In this document: one piece after another, positions 25,343 through 34,243 of the stretch | How positions within the stretch are numbered: position 1 is the first letter of the stretch | Layout of the letters: every line of letters starts with the position of its first letter | NCBI RefSeq assembly: GCF_001956045.1 | Contig: NZ_MRTH01000004.1 | Span: 248,001 to 312,000 of the forward strand | DNA: 64,000 nucleotides | Direction of reading: 5' to 3' | DNA from: Paenibacillus sp. FSL H7-0331 | GTDB taxonomy: Bacteria > Bacillota > Bacilli > Paenibacillales > NBRC-103111 | Made by a program: the position numbers and the translations under genes | Notes under the pieces: model-generated | Database searches by the model: none | What the model was told of the DNA's origin: nothing | The model's input: only the letters and a program-made list of their open reading frames with translations

Positions 25343-26704
25343 ATGGGAGAAGCCAAGCGAAAGTCAGACGTAAACCGCAGCGAGAGCTATTTGCTGCTGG
25401 ATAATAAGAATCTGGGCAGCACTTATCCCGTCTCGGTAGATCATACCTTCCTCACCGATCTATTCAATCTGGAGAAATCCTATGCCAGCGATTCGGTGGT
25501 CATGTTTCGTAAGAACAGCCATCCACTGCGTAAATTTCACGTCACAGGAACGACTATCCGTTTCATGATGACGATCTCGCGCCGTTTTAATACAGAGGGG
25601 ACGCTGGCAGGCTGTCCGCTGCACCGTCTGTATCAATTGATGGCCGAGGAGTATGAGGAAAGCTGCACGAAGGAGCAATTTTACGCGGAGGCTCACAAGC
25701 TTATTGCCCTTGGCATCCTGTCCGTTTCACGCAGCGGGATTATTAATGAGTGGAAGCTGGAGTCCTTTAAACGGGAGACAGGCCGTTTTGTCTTGTTTCA
25801 CCCTCTGGTGTTCACCGCCGCGTTTACAGATTTGCCGATTGCCGCTCAAAAGCTGTATTTGTATATGGTGAACAAAAATGGTGAAAAGCTGAAGCATAAA
25901 GATAAAGAGCTGCTCGGACGCCATTCGTGGTTGTATACTCTCACTCATAAATCACGCCCCGCGCAGATTCGGGAATTATTACATTCACTTTCTGAGTTGG
26001 AGATCAATGGGCAGCGGCTATTTCTCGAATGCTCGGTGGAAAAGGATTCGCTGGGCCGTTGGGCTGTTCATTGGGTGCTCAACCCGGCCTTCGTTGTTCA
26101 GCATGTGCCTGGTGCGCATTACCGTATGGTTCCGAAGGCAAAAATCCCCTACTCGCAAACGGTCTCTCGTCTGCGTCAGCTGTTCAGCTTCTATCGGATT
26201 TCTGAGGTAGAGCAGCTTGGCAATGGCAATGTGTTCCTCGGTTTGGCTCAACTGTTACATCATGCAAGCATGACCATACTCCGTTATGCAGCAGCCCGGA
26301 TTCGGGACATCGTAATGCGCTACGGTTTTCATGGTATGGACTTAGTCAGTATGCTTACTGTTGAGCTAGAGGACCGTTCCTTCGCTGCCTATATGGAGGT
26401 TATGAAGGAAACCGGAGCTTATCGGTATATAGAGGCCTTCGAAAATGAGGGCGTGTATGCTGAAGCAAGGCCGCTCCAGTTCTTCCGCGCGATTAAGGAC
26501 AAGTTCTCGCTTCGCGAATTTGCCAAGGTCTGCAGCAGGGCAGTCGCTGAGCTTGGAGAGCGGTATAGCAACCCGATGAAGACACCTATCTCTTCCGCGG
26601 ACGAGCACAGGTTCAGAGATAGTGCTCTTCATCATGAGGTTTTTTACCTGGAGGATCTCCTGCTTGAGCTTAAATCATCTATGAATGGAAAAGTGACTGC
26701 GTAG
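25343..26704 (+). CDS. Second replication-like DNA-binding protein of the iteron module
   Basis: Cytoplasmic protein of about 453 residues. I do not recognise a precise family. Residues about 75-240 look like tandem winged-helix units (TLAGCPLHRLYQLMAEEY, KEQFYAEAHKLIALGILSVSRSGIINEWKL, LPIAAQKLYLYMVN), as seen in DnaD-like or plasmid initiator proteins. The C-terminal third is helical. The N-terminus is basic (MGEAKRKSDVNRSE). GGAAGGAGG (25322-25330) is 12 bases before ATG 25343, a long spacing; no better in-frame start was seen. It lies directly downstream of the iterons with its own promoter, suggesting a replication initiator, helicase loader or copy-control factor. The replication role is inferred mainly from position. 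Confidence 0.5.
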   Translation: MGEAKRKSDVNRSESYLLLDNKNLGSTYPVSVDHTFLTDLFNLEKSYASDSVVMFRKNSHPLRKFHVTGTTIRFMMTISRRFNTEGTLAGCPLHRLYQLMAEEYEESCTKEQFYAEAHKLIALGILSVSRSGIINEWKLESFKRETGRFVLFHPLVFTAAFTDLPIAAQKLYLYMVNKNGEKLKHKDKELLGRHSWLYTLTHKSRPAQIRELLHSLSELEINGQRLFLECSVEKDSLGRWAVHWVLNPAFVVQHVPGAHYRMVPKAKIPYSQTVSRLRQLFSFYRISEVEQLGNGNVFLGLAQLLHHASMTILRYAAARIRDIVMRYGFHGMDLVSMLTVELEDRSFAAYMEVMKETGAYRYIEAFENEGVYAEARPLQFFRAIKDKFSLREFAKVCSRAVAELGERYSNPMKTPISSADEHRFRDSALHHEVFYLEDLLLELKSSMNGKVTA

Positions 26705-26809
26705 CTTCCTGTAATTTCAGGAGGCTGTTTGTCTTACCCAAAATCAAATGACGATCTTTCCCAAAAGCAGAATCCACACAGAACTATCGAGGATTCTCAC
26801 ATATTTGAA

Positions 26810-26860
26810 CAACAAAGGGCAACAGGATTCGCTGTATCAGCGGCTGGTTGCCCTTTGTTG
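26810..26860. terminator. Long hairpin, possible terminator
   Basis: Perfect 14-bp arms CAACAAAGGGCAAC (26810-26823) and GTTGCCCTTTGTTG (26847-26860) enclose a second perfect hairpin CGCTG-TAT-CAGCG (26830-26842). The T-run after it is short (TT), so it may be a terminator or a structural element of the replicon. Confidence 0.6.
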
Positions 26861-26955
26861 TTAACTAAAAGTTATGAATTCAGACAATAGGTAAAAGTCA
26901 TGGTTAGTTTATTAGAAATAACGCTGTACCTATAGTTAATTAATTAGACAGCTTT

Positions 26956-27115
26956 TGTGGATTGTTGGGAGACAGGGGATAAGTATGTTGCCTTCTTAGG
27001 GGGAATTAGATATTAACAGGTGGATATATCGTAAATCTCTGAATCTATAACTCAATTATCATCGAGTCTGAATTTATACACATAAGTGGATAGCTTGTCT
27101 GAAAAGTTATTCACA
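26956..27115. other. Cluster of DnaA-box-like sites
   Basis: Two exact matches to TTATNCACA: TTATACACA (27074-27082) and TTATTCACA (27107-27115). Two 7-of-9 matches on the other strand: TGTGGATTG (26956-26964) and AGTGGATAG (27085-27093). They lie in A/T-rich noncoding DNA 2 kb from the iterons. Confidence 0.5.
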
Positions 27116-27434
27116 GGCTGAATAATCACCTTTGTCTGATCTGGCTTTGCTGCTGTTGATACTTTTCCTAATAGGTACTTGATTTAATAGATACTAATTT
27201 TTAAAAGATAAATAATTTGGGAGCATTATTTAATAAAAATTTAAATATTGATAATCCCTTTATTTTCCATAAAAAAACATGATAGATCTCATAAATTGAA
27301 CAAAGCGTGAACAGATTGTCCTATTATGAATTGATATTCTTCTTTCTATAACTTTAGTTAGATGTGATTTTTATTAAGGTTTTGTAGAGTTATGTCGAAC
27401 TATATTCTGCATAGAAAGAAGGATTAACGACAGC

Positions 27435-28640
27435 ATGAAGCTAAAACAATTTACTACTTATGTCCTTGCTTTGATGATGCTTGCTAATGGTAGTACGGCA
27501 CTTGCCGCCAGCTTCTCGGATACAGGGAATCATTGGGCCAACAGCAGTATCGAACAGATGGCTGCTTCCAAACGAATTAACGGTTATCCCGATGGGACCT
27601 TTAAACCGGATCGTCAGGTCAGTCGAGCAGAGTTCGTCAATATGGCCAACCAAACCTTCGGTTTATCTGGAACAGCTGCAAACACTAACTTTAATGATGT
27701 AAAGTCTGCAGATTGGTTCTATCCACAGGTATCAGCTGCACAATCTGTTGGTTATATCCAAGGTTATCCTGACGGAACCTTCAAACCGAATCAATCGATT
27801 TCAAGAGAAGAGGCAGCGGCTGTTTTGGCGAGGCTTCTAAAACTGGATACAAGCACTCCAAGCACCCTCACAGTCAAAGATGCGGAAGTAATCGATAGCT
27901 GGGCTAAAGGTAGCGTCTCAGCTCTTCTGAGCAAGCAAATATTCAATGGCTACGAGGATGGGTCCTTTAAACCGTTTGCTCCTATTTCACGTGCTGAAGC
28001 AGCAACTGCATTTCAACGTTCTTGGGAATTGAACCAGCTGTCTGTAACGGTTCCAACGGATGGGAAGTTTAACATTTCAAATGTAAATGGTGCTAACGGT
28101 TTGGTTACCGTCCTATTTAACCAGGCATGGACTACGGAACCAACCCTAGCCGATTTCAAAGTCACACAATCTGTAAATGGCGAGACAGAAACAATTGTGA
28201 CTCCAACCAGCTTGTCTGTAGATGCATCTGCCAAAACCGTTAAGCTGGTTGTCCCTACAGTGAGTCAAGGCTCTGTCGTATTTAGTGTATCCTATCAAGG
28301 ATTGGCAGCTGCAGCTGCTCCAGCTTTTACAATCGCTGCTGGAGGCGGCGGATCAGGATCTGGTTCAAGTTCAAGCCAAAGCTCGTCTAACAATGTTTTA
28401 TGGATATCGAATACATCAGCTATATTTGATGGGCTGTTACTGACAAAGATCGAGGCTGCTGTCAATACTCAAGTAACCAAAGTTGAAATTATGAAGAATA
28501 CTGTGAAATTGAACGATGCGATTCCTGTCAATGGAAGTATATCGGTCAATTTAATTGGAGCACAAAGCGGGGATACGTTGACGTTGACGGCTTACAACGG
28601 TTCGATATTGCTCAAATCCTTTTATGTGAATGTTCAGTAA
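27435..28640 (+). CDS. Secreted S-layer homology (SLH) domain protein
   Basis: Exported cell-wall protein of 401 residues. A signal peptide ends near TALAA|SFSD (residue 25). Three SLH domains follow at about 26-78, 85-137 and 147-199, each with the ...GYPDGTFKPD..(I/V)SRAE signature; such domains bind pyruvylated secondary wall polymers. A spacer with an Ig-like beta domain (about 205-300, NGLVTVLFNQAW) and a Gly/Ser linker leads to a short C-terminal beta domain. The Ig-like part resembles the repeat unit of the next gene (NGTITVNFNK), so the two proteins are probably related partners on the surface. Confidence 0.9.
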   Translation: MKLKQFTTYVLALMMLANGSTALAASFSDTGNHWANSSIEQMAASKRINGYPDGTFKPDRQVSRAEFVNMANQTFGLSGTAANTNFNDVKSADWFYPQVSAAQSVGYIQGYPDGTFKPNQSISREEAAAVLARLLKLDTSTPSTLTVKDAEVIDSWAKGSVSALLSKQIFNGYEDGSFKPFAPISRAEAATAFQRSWELNQLSVTVPTDGKFNISNVNGANGLVTVLFNQAWTTEPTLADFKVTQSVNGETETIVTPTSLSVDASAKTVKLVVPTVSQGSVVFSVSYQGLAAAAAPAFTIAAGGGGSGSGSSSSQSSSNNVLWISNTSAIFDGLLLTKIEAAVNTQVTKVEIMKNTVKLNDAIPVNGSISVNLIGAQSGDTLTLTAYNGSILLKSFYVNVQ

Positions 28641-28691
28641 ATGCATAGTTTGTAGCTCGTTATTAAATTGCATAATGAAAGGTGAGAACCC

Positions 28692-30818
28692 ATGTCCAAA
28701 GCAACCAAGAAGCTGCTTATTACTGCATCTGCCTCTGTATTTCTAATGGCAGCAACTGCCGCACCTACCTTCGCAGCTCCGTCCAATCCGGGCTACTATG
28801 TAGGCAATCAAAAATATCTGCTTAGCGATATAGCAGCAAACCCAAGCCTGCTCGTACAATTGAACAATAACTTGAATACGAAGGGGCTTTCCAGTTTTAT
28901 TGCGGATTTACCTGAGGGCCGACTCAATTATGCCCAATTCATGGCTGCGAATCCTGGTAAGCTTAATCTGTCTGCTTTTAAAACATTCGCTGCTGCGCAT
29001 CCTGCAGTCATTCCGGCTGACGCCGTTATCATACGCCCTGATGGAAGAGAAGAACGCGATCCTGACTCACCGCTGCCTGGAATAAGTGTGCAGAATGGAC
29101 TCATTACCATTAGCTTTAGTAGTGCGCCTTCGGTCACACCTACTATTAAAGACTTCGTTGTTACACAATCGGTGTATGGAGGCAGTAATCCTCAGGTTAT
29201 CGTTCCTTCGGGTCTCCAGCTGAATTCAGACGGTACCATGGTATCGCTGAGTGTACCCACAATAGCTGCAACGGATATTGCTCAAAGTATTGTATACACA
29301 GTGGCTTACAAGCTCTCCAGTACGGTATCAGCAGGTTTTACATTGGCCGCCAACCCAACGACGGGACAGCCGGTAGAGCAGGCAGCGATAAGTACCGTAA
29401 GCGCGGTGAACGGAACCATCACAGTGAACTTCAATAAACCCGTATCTGTCGCCGAAGCAACCTATGGTATGAAGATTAGTCGGTCCATAGATGGTGGAAC
29501 AGGCTCAACTGAGGTACCTTCCCTGGTTCAAGCATCCGGTAATACCGTTACCTTTAAGGTGGCTGAGGTGGGACAGACGGCTGCTAAACAAAGTGTGGTA
29601 TACAGTCTATCCTATATGAATGGAACTACCATCAATACGGTGGGCTTTACCGTAGCCAAGATTCCTGATGCGGTTATCAACTCAGCTAGCGCGGTGAACG
29701 GAACCATCACGGTTATTTTCGATAAGGCTGTATCTATCGCCGAAGCGACCAAGGGCATGATGATTATTCGGTCCATAAATGGTGGACAAGTCTCGACCGA
29801 GGCACCTTTACCGATTGAAGTATCTGGTAACACCGTTACCTTCAAGGTGAACGAAGTGCAATTTACAGATGCAGATCAAAACGTCGTGTACAGCTTGTCC
29901 TATTTGAATCAAACCGCCTACAATACGGTGGGCTTTACCGTAGCCAAGATTCCTGATGCAGTTATCAACTCAGCTAGCGCGGTGAACGGAACCATTACGG
30001 TTAATTTCGATAAGGCTGTATCTGTCGCCGAAGCGACCAAGGGCATGAAGATTAACCGGTCCATAAATGGTGGGCAAGTCTCGACTGAGGTACCTTTATC
30101 GATTGAAGCATCTGGTAGCACCGTTACCTTCAAGGTGAACGAAGTGCAATTTACAGATGCAGATCAAAGTGTGGTGTACAGCTTGTCCTATCAGAATCAA
30201 ACTGCCTACAATACGGCGAGCTTTACCGTAACCAAGATTATTGTTAGTGCGGTTAACGGTAGCGTGACCGTCAAATTTACAACAGTCGAAACAGTAAGTG
30301 AAGCTATTTACCAAAATCTTAAGTTCAAACAGTCGATTGACGAAATGACACCTACTAATGTAACTCCAACAGCTTCTGTGCTGGATTCTGTGAATAATTC
30401 GGTTACCTATACCGTTCCAGCTCTTCAAAAACTGTATACGGAGCAAAGCGTCACCTATAGTGTTTACAACGGTGGAAGCATTGCAGTAGGATCGGCTTCA
30501 TTCAAAATACATAAATTACAATCACCAACGATTAATACTCCTGTCAGTCTCAATAATGGAAATAAAACAGTAACTGGAACTGGAGAACCCGGGTTTAAAA
30601 TGAAGGTAACAATTACCGATGGAATTAATTCTATAGATAATTCTGGTGAGGAAGTTACAGTTGGAATAAATGAGATAGATAACAAGTATTCTATCTATTT
30701 TTCTACCAAAGTTTACTCATTAATAAACGGCCCTATTACCCTTACAGTAACACAGCGTGATACTGATAACGGCAGAGAACAAACAATTAGTGGTATCACA
30801 GGAACCAAAAGTCCATAA
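28692..30818 (+). CDS. Secreted protein with tandem Ig-like repeats
   Basis: Exported protein of 708 residues. A signal peptide ends near PTFAAP (residue about 29), and an N-terminal domain of about 100 residues precedes a short charged linker. Repeats of 96 residues follow, each with the pattern SAVNGTITVxFxKxVSxAEATxGMxIxRSIxGG...VTFKV...VVYSLSY; three are closely alike and others before and after are diverged. There is no SLH domain, transpeptidase motif or membrane helix, so attachment to the wall is unclear. The neighbouring SLH protein may anchor it. AAGGTGAGAA precedes the ATG. Likely a surface fibre or adhesin-like protein; function not proven. Confidence 0.8.
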   Translation: MSKATKKLLITASASVFLMAATAAPTFAAPSNPGYYVGNQKYLLSDIAANPSLLVQLNNNLNTKGLSSFIADLPEGRLNYAQFMAANPGKLNLSAFKTFAAAHPAVIPADAVIIRPDGREERDPDSPLPGISVQNGLITISFSSAPSVTPTIKDFVVTQSVYGGSNPQVIVPSGLQLNSDGTMVSLSVPTIAATDIAQSIVYTVAYKLSSTVSAGFTLAANPTTGQPVEQAAISTVSAVNGTITVNFNKPVSVAEATYGMKISRSIDGGTGSTEVPSLVQASGNTVTFKVAEVGQTAAKQSVVYSLSYMNGTTINTVGFTVAKIPDAVINSASAVNGTITVIFDKAVSIAEATKGMMIIRSINGGQVSTEAPLPIEVSGNTVTFKVNEVQFTDADQNVVYSLSYLNQTAYNTVGFTVAKIPDAVINSASAVNGTITVNFDKAVSVAEATKGMKINRSINGGQVSTEVPLSIEASGSTVTFKVNEVQFTDADQSVVYSLSYQNQTAYNTASFTVTKIIVSAVNGSVTVKFTTVETVSEAIYQNLKFKQSIDEMTPTNVTPTASVLDSVNNSVTYTVPALQKLYTEQSVTYSVYNGGSIAVGSASFKIHKLQSPTINTPVSLNNGNKTVTGTGEPGFKMKVTITDGINSIDNSGEEVTVGINEIDNKYSIYFSTKVYSLINGPITLTVTQRDTDNGREQTISGITGTKSP
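29641..30216 (+). repeat. Two 288-bp tandem repeats inside the repeat-protein gene
   Basis: Units 29641-29928 and 29929-30216 are nearly identical with an exact 288-base (96-codon) period. The preceding unit (about 29353-29640) is a diverged copy. Confidence 0.85.
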
Positions 30819-30890
30819 AATGCAGTTGGTAAAGAGAAATCCATTCTACAACGTCACTTTTCAACTTAATGTCTAATACACAGATACACG

Positions 30891-31778
30891 ATGAAAGTGG
30901 TGAATCCATTGACCGACATATACGTCCTACAGCCTTTGGAGATTCAGCCCTACGAACATCTGGCACTACAGGATTATATTCATTATTTCATGCAGAATGA
31001 TGATCTACCTACCCGGATCAGGATAGGAGCAAGCATCAATGGGGTTCCGGCAGCTCTAGTTTTGGCTGAGATCAGGACAATCGACGATTTGGGGATCTTG
31101 CATTCATTTGGAATCGCGCCTCCTTATCAGAGTGAAGCTTTAGAGCAGGAGTTGCTCCGTTTTACTGTAAAGCAGTTTAAGGAGCTTGGCATCCGCAGCT
31201 TACAGATTACCCTGCAGCCGGGGCATAGTATTAGTTTCCCAAGCTCCCTGACAGCATGTGACTGGCAGAAGGATGAAGGGGAGGTGACGCATTATCACTT
31301 TGATTGCCTGCTACTTAATAGTCATTCCAAATGGAGTCGGGATATACCGCTGCCCAAGAGCTATTCAGTACACGACTGGCAGGACATCACTGTCAGGGGA
31401 TGGGAGGAACTGAAGAGGGCGGACTGGTATCCATATGCCCTTTCTCCATTCGAAAGCTACAGCTTCGGTACTATTGATCAGCAAGCCAGCTTGTGGCTTC
31501 GCCAAGGTGAAGATATTGTCGGATGGATCGTGGCAAAGCGTTCCAATGAGCAGTTTTTGTACTGGAGCTCAATGTTCATCAGAGAGGATGTTTACCGCAA
31601 GCATGTTGGTATTCCTTTCATACAAAGGATGATCAGACGTCAGGTCGCGTTGGGGATACCTTACGGTTGCTTTGATGTGAATGCCTATCATCAACAGTTC
31701 CAACGCTTTGTCAACAAACGAATTGCGCCCTATATTTTCCATCGTCAGGAAGTACAGGTTTTTAGTAAAACTCTGTAA
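30891..31778 (+). CDS. GNAT-like acetyltransferase family protein
   Basis: Cytoplasmic protein of 295 residues without signal peptide or helices in the membrane. The arrangement (PTRIRIGASINGVPAALVLAEI, then a helix LLRFTVKQFKELGIRSLQITL, and again SLWLRQGEDIVGWIVAKR, then FIQRMIRRQVALGIPYGCFDVNAYHQQFQRFVNKRI) looks like two GNAT folds in tandem, but the acetyl-CoA loop is not a clean match. The ribosome site before the ATG is weak; a TTG at 30909 is an alternative start. Stand-alone gene after the surface-protein genes. The substrate is unknown and activity uncertain. Confidence 0.6.
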   Translation: MKVVNPLTDIYVLQPLEIQPYEHLALQDYIHYFMQNDDLPTRIRIGASINGVPAALVLAEIRTIDDLGILHSFGIAPPYQSEALEQELLRFTVKQFKELGIRSLQITLQPGHSISFPSSLTACDWQKDEGEVTHYHFDCLLLNSHSKWSRDIPLPKSYSVHDWQDITVRGWEELKRADWYPYALSPFESYSFGTIDQQASLWLRQGEDIVGWIVAKRSNEQFLYWSSMFIREDVYRKHVGIPFIQRMIRRQVALGIPYGCFDVNAYHQQFQRFVNKRIAPYIFHRQEVQVFSKTL

Positions 31779-31855
31779 GACCAATTCGATACCGGCAGTA
31801 CAACCTATGAATGAATAGATGAACTAAGAAACAGCAGGTTTATATGCAAGAACAA

Positions 31856-31906
31856 GAGCCTACGTTTTTCACACATTTACTGTGGAAAAACGTAGGCTTC
31901 TTTTTT
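31856..31906 (+). terminator. Rho-independent terminator
   Basis: 14-bp stem AGCCTACGTTTTTC/GAAAAACGTAGGCT with an inner CACA..TGTG pairing, then a T-rich tail. It lies between the convergent GNAT-like and rhaR genes. Confidence 0.9.
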
Positions 31907-31957
31907 CACATTTCGGAAAAGGCTGGATACTATGGATTTTTTAGAACAACCCTATTC

Positions 31958-32719
31958 TCACACCGTAATCACGCTAATCCCGAGCTCCTGCAGTCGTTCT
32001 AGCGTTTCCTTGCCTATGCGACGGTCCGTAATAATGACATCGACCTCGGACAAATCGGCAACATGCGTGAATGCCTGCACGCCGAATTTACTGGAATCGG
32101 CCAATAGAATGACCTCATCCGCCATGCCGATCATCTTTTGCTTAATACGGGCCTGCAGCTCGTTGGATTCGCTGATGCCGCGGTCAAGATGAACGCCCTT
32201 GCACGATAGGAACACTTTATTGACATGGTAGGCGTCCAGGGAACGCTCGGCCAGTGGCCCTACGAAGGACAAGGAACGCTGCGCTAATATGCCGCCTGTT
32301 GAGATGACTTCGATCTTTTCCTTACTGCTCAGCTCCGTTGCGACCTTGATTGCATTGGTCAATACGGTGAGAGACAGATCAGGCAGATCGGCAGCCATAT
32401 ACCAAGCCGTCGAACTGGCATCCAGCAAGATACGATCCTTCAGGTCGATCCGCTTGATCGCTTCCTGAGCTATTCGTTTCTTCTCATCGGCATAGGTGAT
32501 TTCCCGTTCAGCATATGGAATTTCCGGCTGCTGATTGTCCTTGACACTGACCGCTCCGCCATGCGAGCGGCGCAGTCGTCCGGCTTGCTCCAAGCGGTCC
32601 AGATCACGGCGAATCGTCTCCTCCGTAACCTGACATAGCTCGCTCAGCTCAGAAACTCGGATACCGCCTCTTTCGTTGACCAAACCTACAATCTTTTCAT
32701 AACGCTCCGCAACCAGCAT
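31958..32719 (-). CDS. rhaR: DeoR-family regulator of rhamnose operon
   Basis: Repressor of 253 residues. N-terminal DeoR helix-turn-helix (IRVSELSELCQVTEETIRRDLDRLEQAGRLRRSHGG, about residues 20-55), then the DeoR sugar-phosphate-binding domain (about 75-240) with LDASSTAWYMA, STGGILAQRSLSFVG and LLADSSKFG. GAGGG precedes the ATG. It is the last gene of the rhamnose operon, as in Bacillus where a DeoR-type RhaR is induced by rhamnulose-1-phosphate. The large TTTG-rich inverted repeat before rhaEW (38150-38190) is the likely target. The name is by context and family. Confidence 0.85.
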   Translation of the reverse strand: MLVAERYEKIVGLVNERGGIRVSELSELCQVTEETIRRDLDRLEQAGRLRRSHGGAVSVKDNQQPEIPYAEREITYADEKKRIAQEAIKRIDLKDRILLDASSTAWYMAADLPDLSLTVLTNAIKVATELSSKEKIEVISTGGILAQRSLSFVGPLAERSLDAYHVNKVFLSCKGVHLDRGISESNELQARIKQKMIGMADEVILLADSSKFGVQAFTHVADLSEVDVIITDRRIGKETLERLQELGISVITV

Positions 32720-32744
32720 GCTTACCCTCTTTTCACAAACAATG

Positions 32745-34220
32745 TTATTCAGTCATTCCTGTCAGCTTCAGAAATTGATCATAGGCGTCGGCCCACAGAT
32801 CTTGTGCTTCAGGTTCATAAGTGATAATGCTAAAGGAATCCCGGATCACCTGACGCGCTTCCCATATGTCCTGAAACACCCCTTGGGCAATCCATTGAAC
32901 GGCCATATTGCCGATAGCGCTGCCTTCAGATGGACCCGCCCATACCGGCTTGCCAATCGCATTAGCTGACCATTGGCAGAGCAGCGTATTTTGAATGCCT
33001 CCGCCAACCATATGCAAACCGTTAAACCGCTGCCCGGACAAGCGTTCCGTCATTTCAAACACGTAGCGGTATTTGAGAGCAAGGCTTTCGAGAATGCAGC
33101 GAACGATTTCACCGACCGTTTCAGGGGCTTGCTGTCCAGTTTGACGGCAATATTGGGCTATTCTTGAAGGCATATCTCCAGGAGCCAGAAACAGGGCATC
33201 ATCAGGATCTATGAACGCCTTGAATGGCTGAGCAGCTCCGGCCAATTGTACTAATTCGGGAAAAGCATACGATTTTCCTGCTTTCTCCCACACGCGGCGG
33301 CTTTCCTGCAAAATCCACAGGCCCATAATATTTTTGAGCAGGCGATAAGTACCCTCGACGCCACCTTCATTGGTAAAATTGAGCTTCTGCGCCATTTCAT
33401 TAATGACGGGCTTGTGAACCTCGGTTCCCATCAGCGACCAGGTGCCACAGCTCAAGTAAGCAAAGGATCGATCCGTAGCCGGAACCGCTGCGACGGCAGA
33501 TCCTGTATCGTGTTCGGCAACCGCATAAACGGGAATCGAAGGTATGCCCAGCTCTTCACAGACGGATGCTTGCAGCATACCGGCTTGACTTCCAGGCTGC
33601 AGCACATCGCCAAACCACGATGCAGGGAAATCCAGCAGTCGGAGGAGCTCAGCATCCCAATCACCTTTAACGGGATTGAACAGTTGGGTCGTTGTAGCAT
33701 TCGAAAACTCATTGTGCATCTCGCCCGTCAAGAAATACCTCAGCAAATCCGGAATCATCAAAAACCGATTATCTGCCTGCAGCCAAGGGGAGTTAGCCTG
33801 TTTGAGCGCAAACAACTGAAATATTGTATTAAACTGCAAAAACTGAATGCCTGTTCTCCCAAAAATAACCGACGCCGGGATCTGTGCAAACAAGGTTTCC
33901 ATCATATCTTCCGTATGTCGATCCCGGTAATGATAAGGGTTCCCAACCAGCTCACCATTTTTGCCGATAAAGCCAAAATCAACGGCCCATGAATCAATGC
34001 CGATGCTGTTTACTTCAATTCCCTGGTTTTTGGCGATTAGCAGTCCTTGCTTAATTTCATGATACAGCCGTAAAATATCCCAATGCAAGCGGTCGCCCAC
34101 CTGCACCGGATCATTGGAAAACCGATGAAGCTCCGTGATTTCGATCTTGCCATCTGTAAGGCGACCAAGCAGCGCTCTGCCGCTGCTCGCCCCCAGATCA
34201 AAAGCGACAATGTTCCCCAA
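32745..34220 (-). CDS. rhaB: L-rhamnulokinase
   Basis: Cytoplasmic FGGY-family kinase of 491 residues that phosphorylates L-rhamnulose to L-rhamnulose-1-phosphate with ATP. It starts NIVAFDLGASSGRALLG, the phosphate-1 motif with the typical rhamnulokinase Ala-Ser-Ser-Gly-Arg, contains AVAEHDTGSAVAAVP and SCGTWSLMGTE of the family, and ends with the adenosine motif HMVGGGIQNTLLCQWSANA. The start is TTG 34220 after AAGGGTGAT. It lies 23 bases after rhaA and 25 bases before rhaR in one operon. Confidence 0.93.
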   Translation of the reverse strand: MGNIVAFDLGASSGRALLGRLTDGKIEITELHRFSNDPVQVGDRLHWDILRLYHEIKQGLLIAKNQGIEVNSIGIDSWAVDFGFIGKNGELVGNPYHYRDRHTEDMMETLFAQIPASVIFGRTGIQFLQFNTIFQLFALKQANSPWLQADNRFLMIPDLLRYFLTGEMHNEFSNATTTQLFNPVKGDWDAELLRLLDFPASWFGDVLQPGSQAGMLQASVCEELGIPSIPVYAVAEHDTGSAVAAVPATDRSFAYLSCGTWSLMGTEVHKPVINEMAQKLNFTNEGGVEGTYRLLKNIMGLWILQESRRVWEKAGKSYAFPELVQLAGAAQPFKAFIDPDDALFLAPGDMPSRIAQYCRQTGQQAPETVGEIVRCILESLALKYRYVFEMTERLSGQRFNGLHMVGGGIQNTLLCQWSANAIGKPVWAGPSEGSAIGNMAVQWIAQGVFQDIWEARQVIRDSFSIITYEPEAQDLWADAYDQFLKLTGMTE

Positions 34221-34243
34221 AGGATATCACCCTTATTCGTTAA

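Larger units (their letters stand above)
26705..27434. other. 730-base noncoding region between replication module and S-layer gene
   Basis: Holds a long hairpin at 26810-26860 and DnaA-box-like sites at 26956-27115. The part from about 27000 to 27400 is clearly more A/T-rich than the neighbouring genes. The right end must hold the promoter of the SLH gene, whose AGAAGGA ribosome site lies just before 27435; no promoter could be fixed with confidence. No gene was found. Confidence 0.6.

Noticed and set aside
31932..32192. Forward frame of 86 codons opposite rhaR
   Set aside because: Antisense shadow of the DeoR-type gene; no ribosome site.
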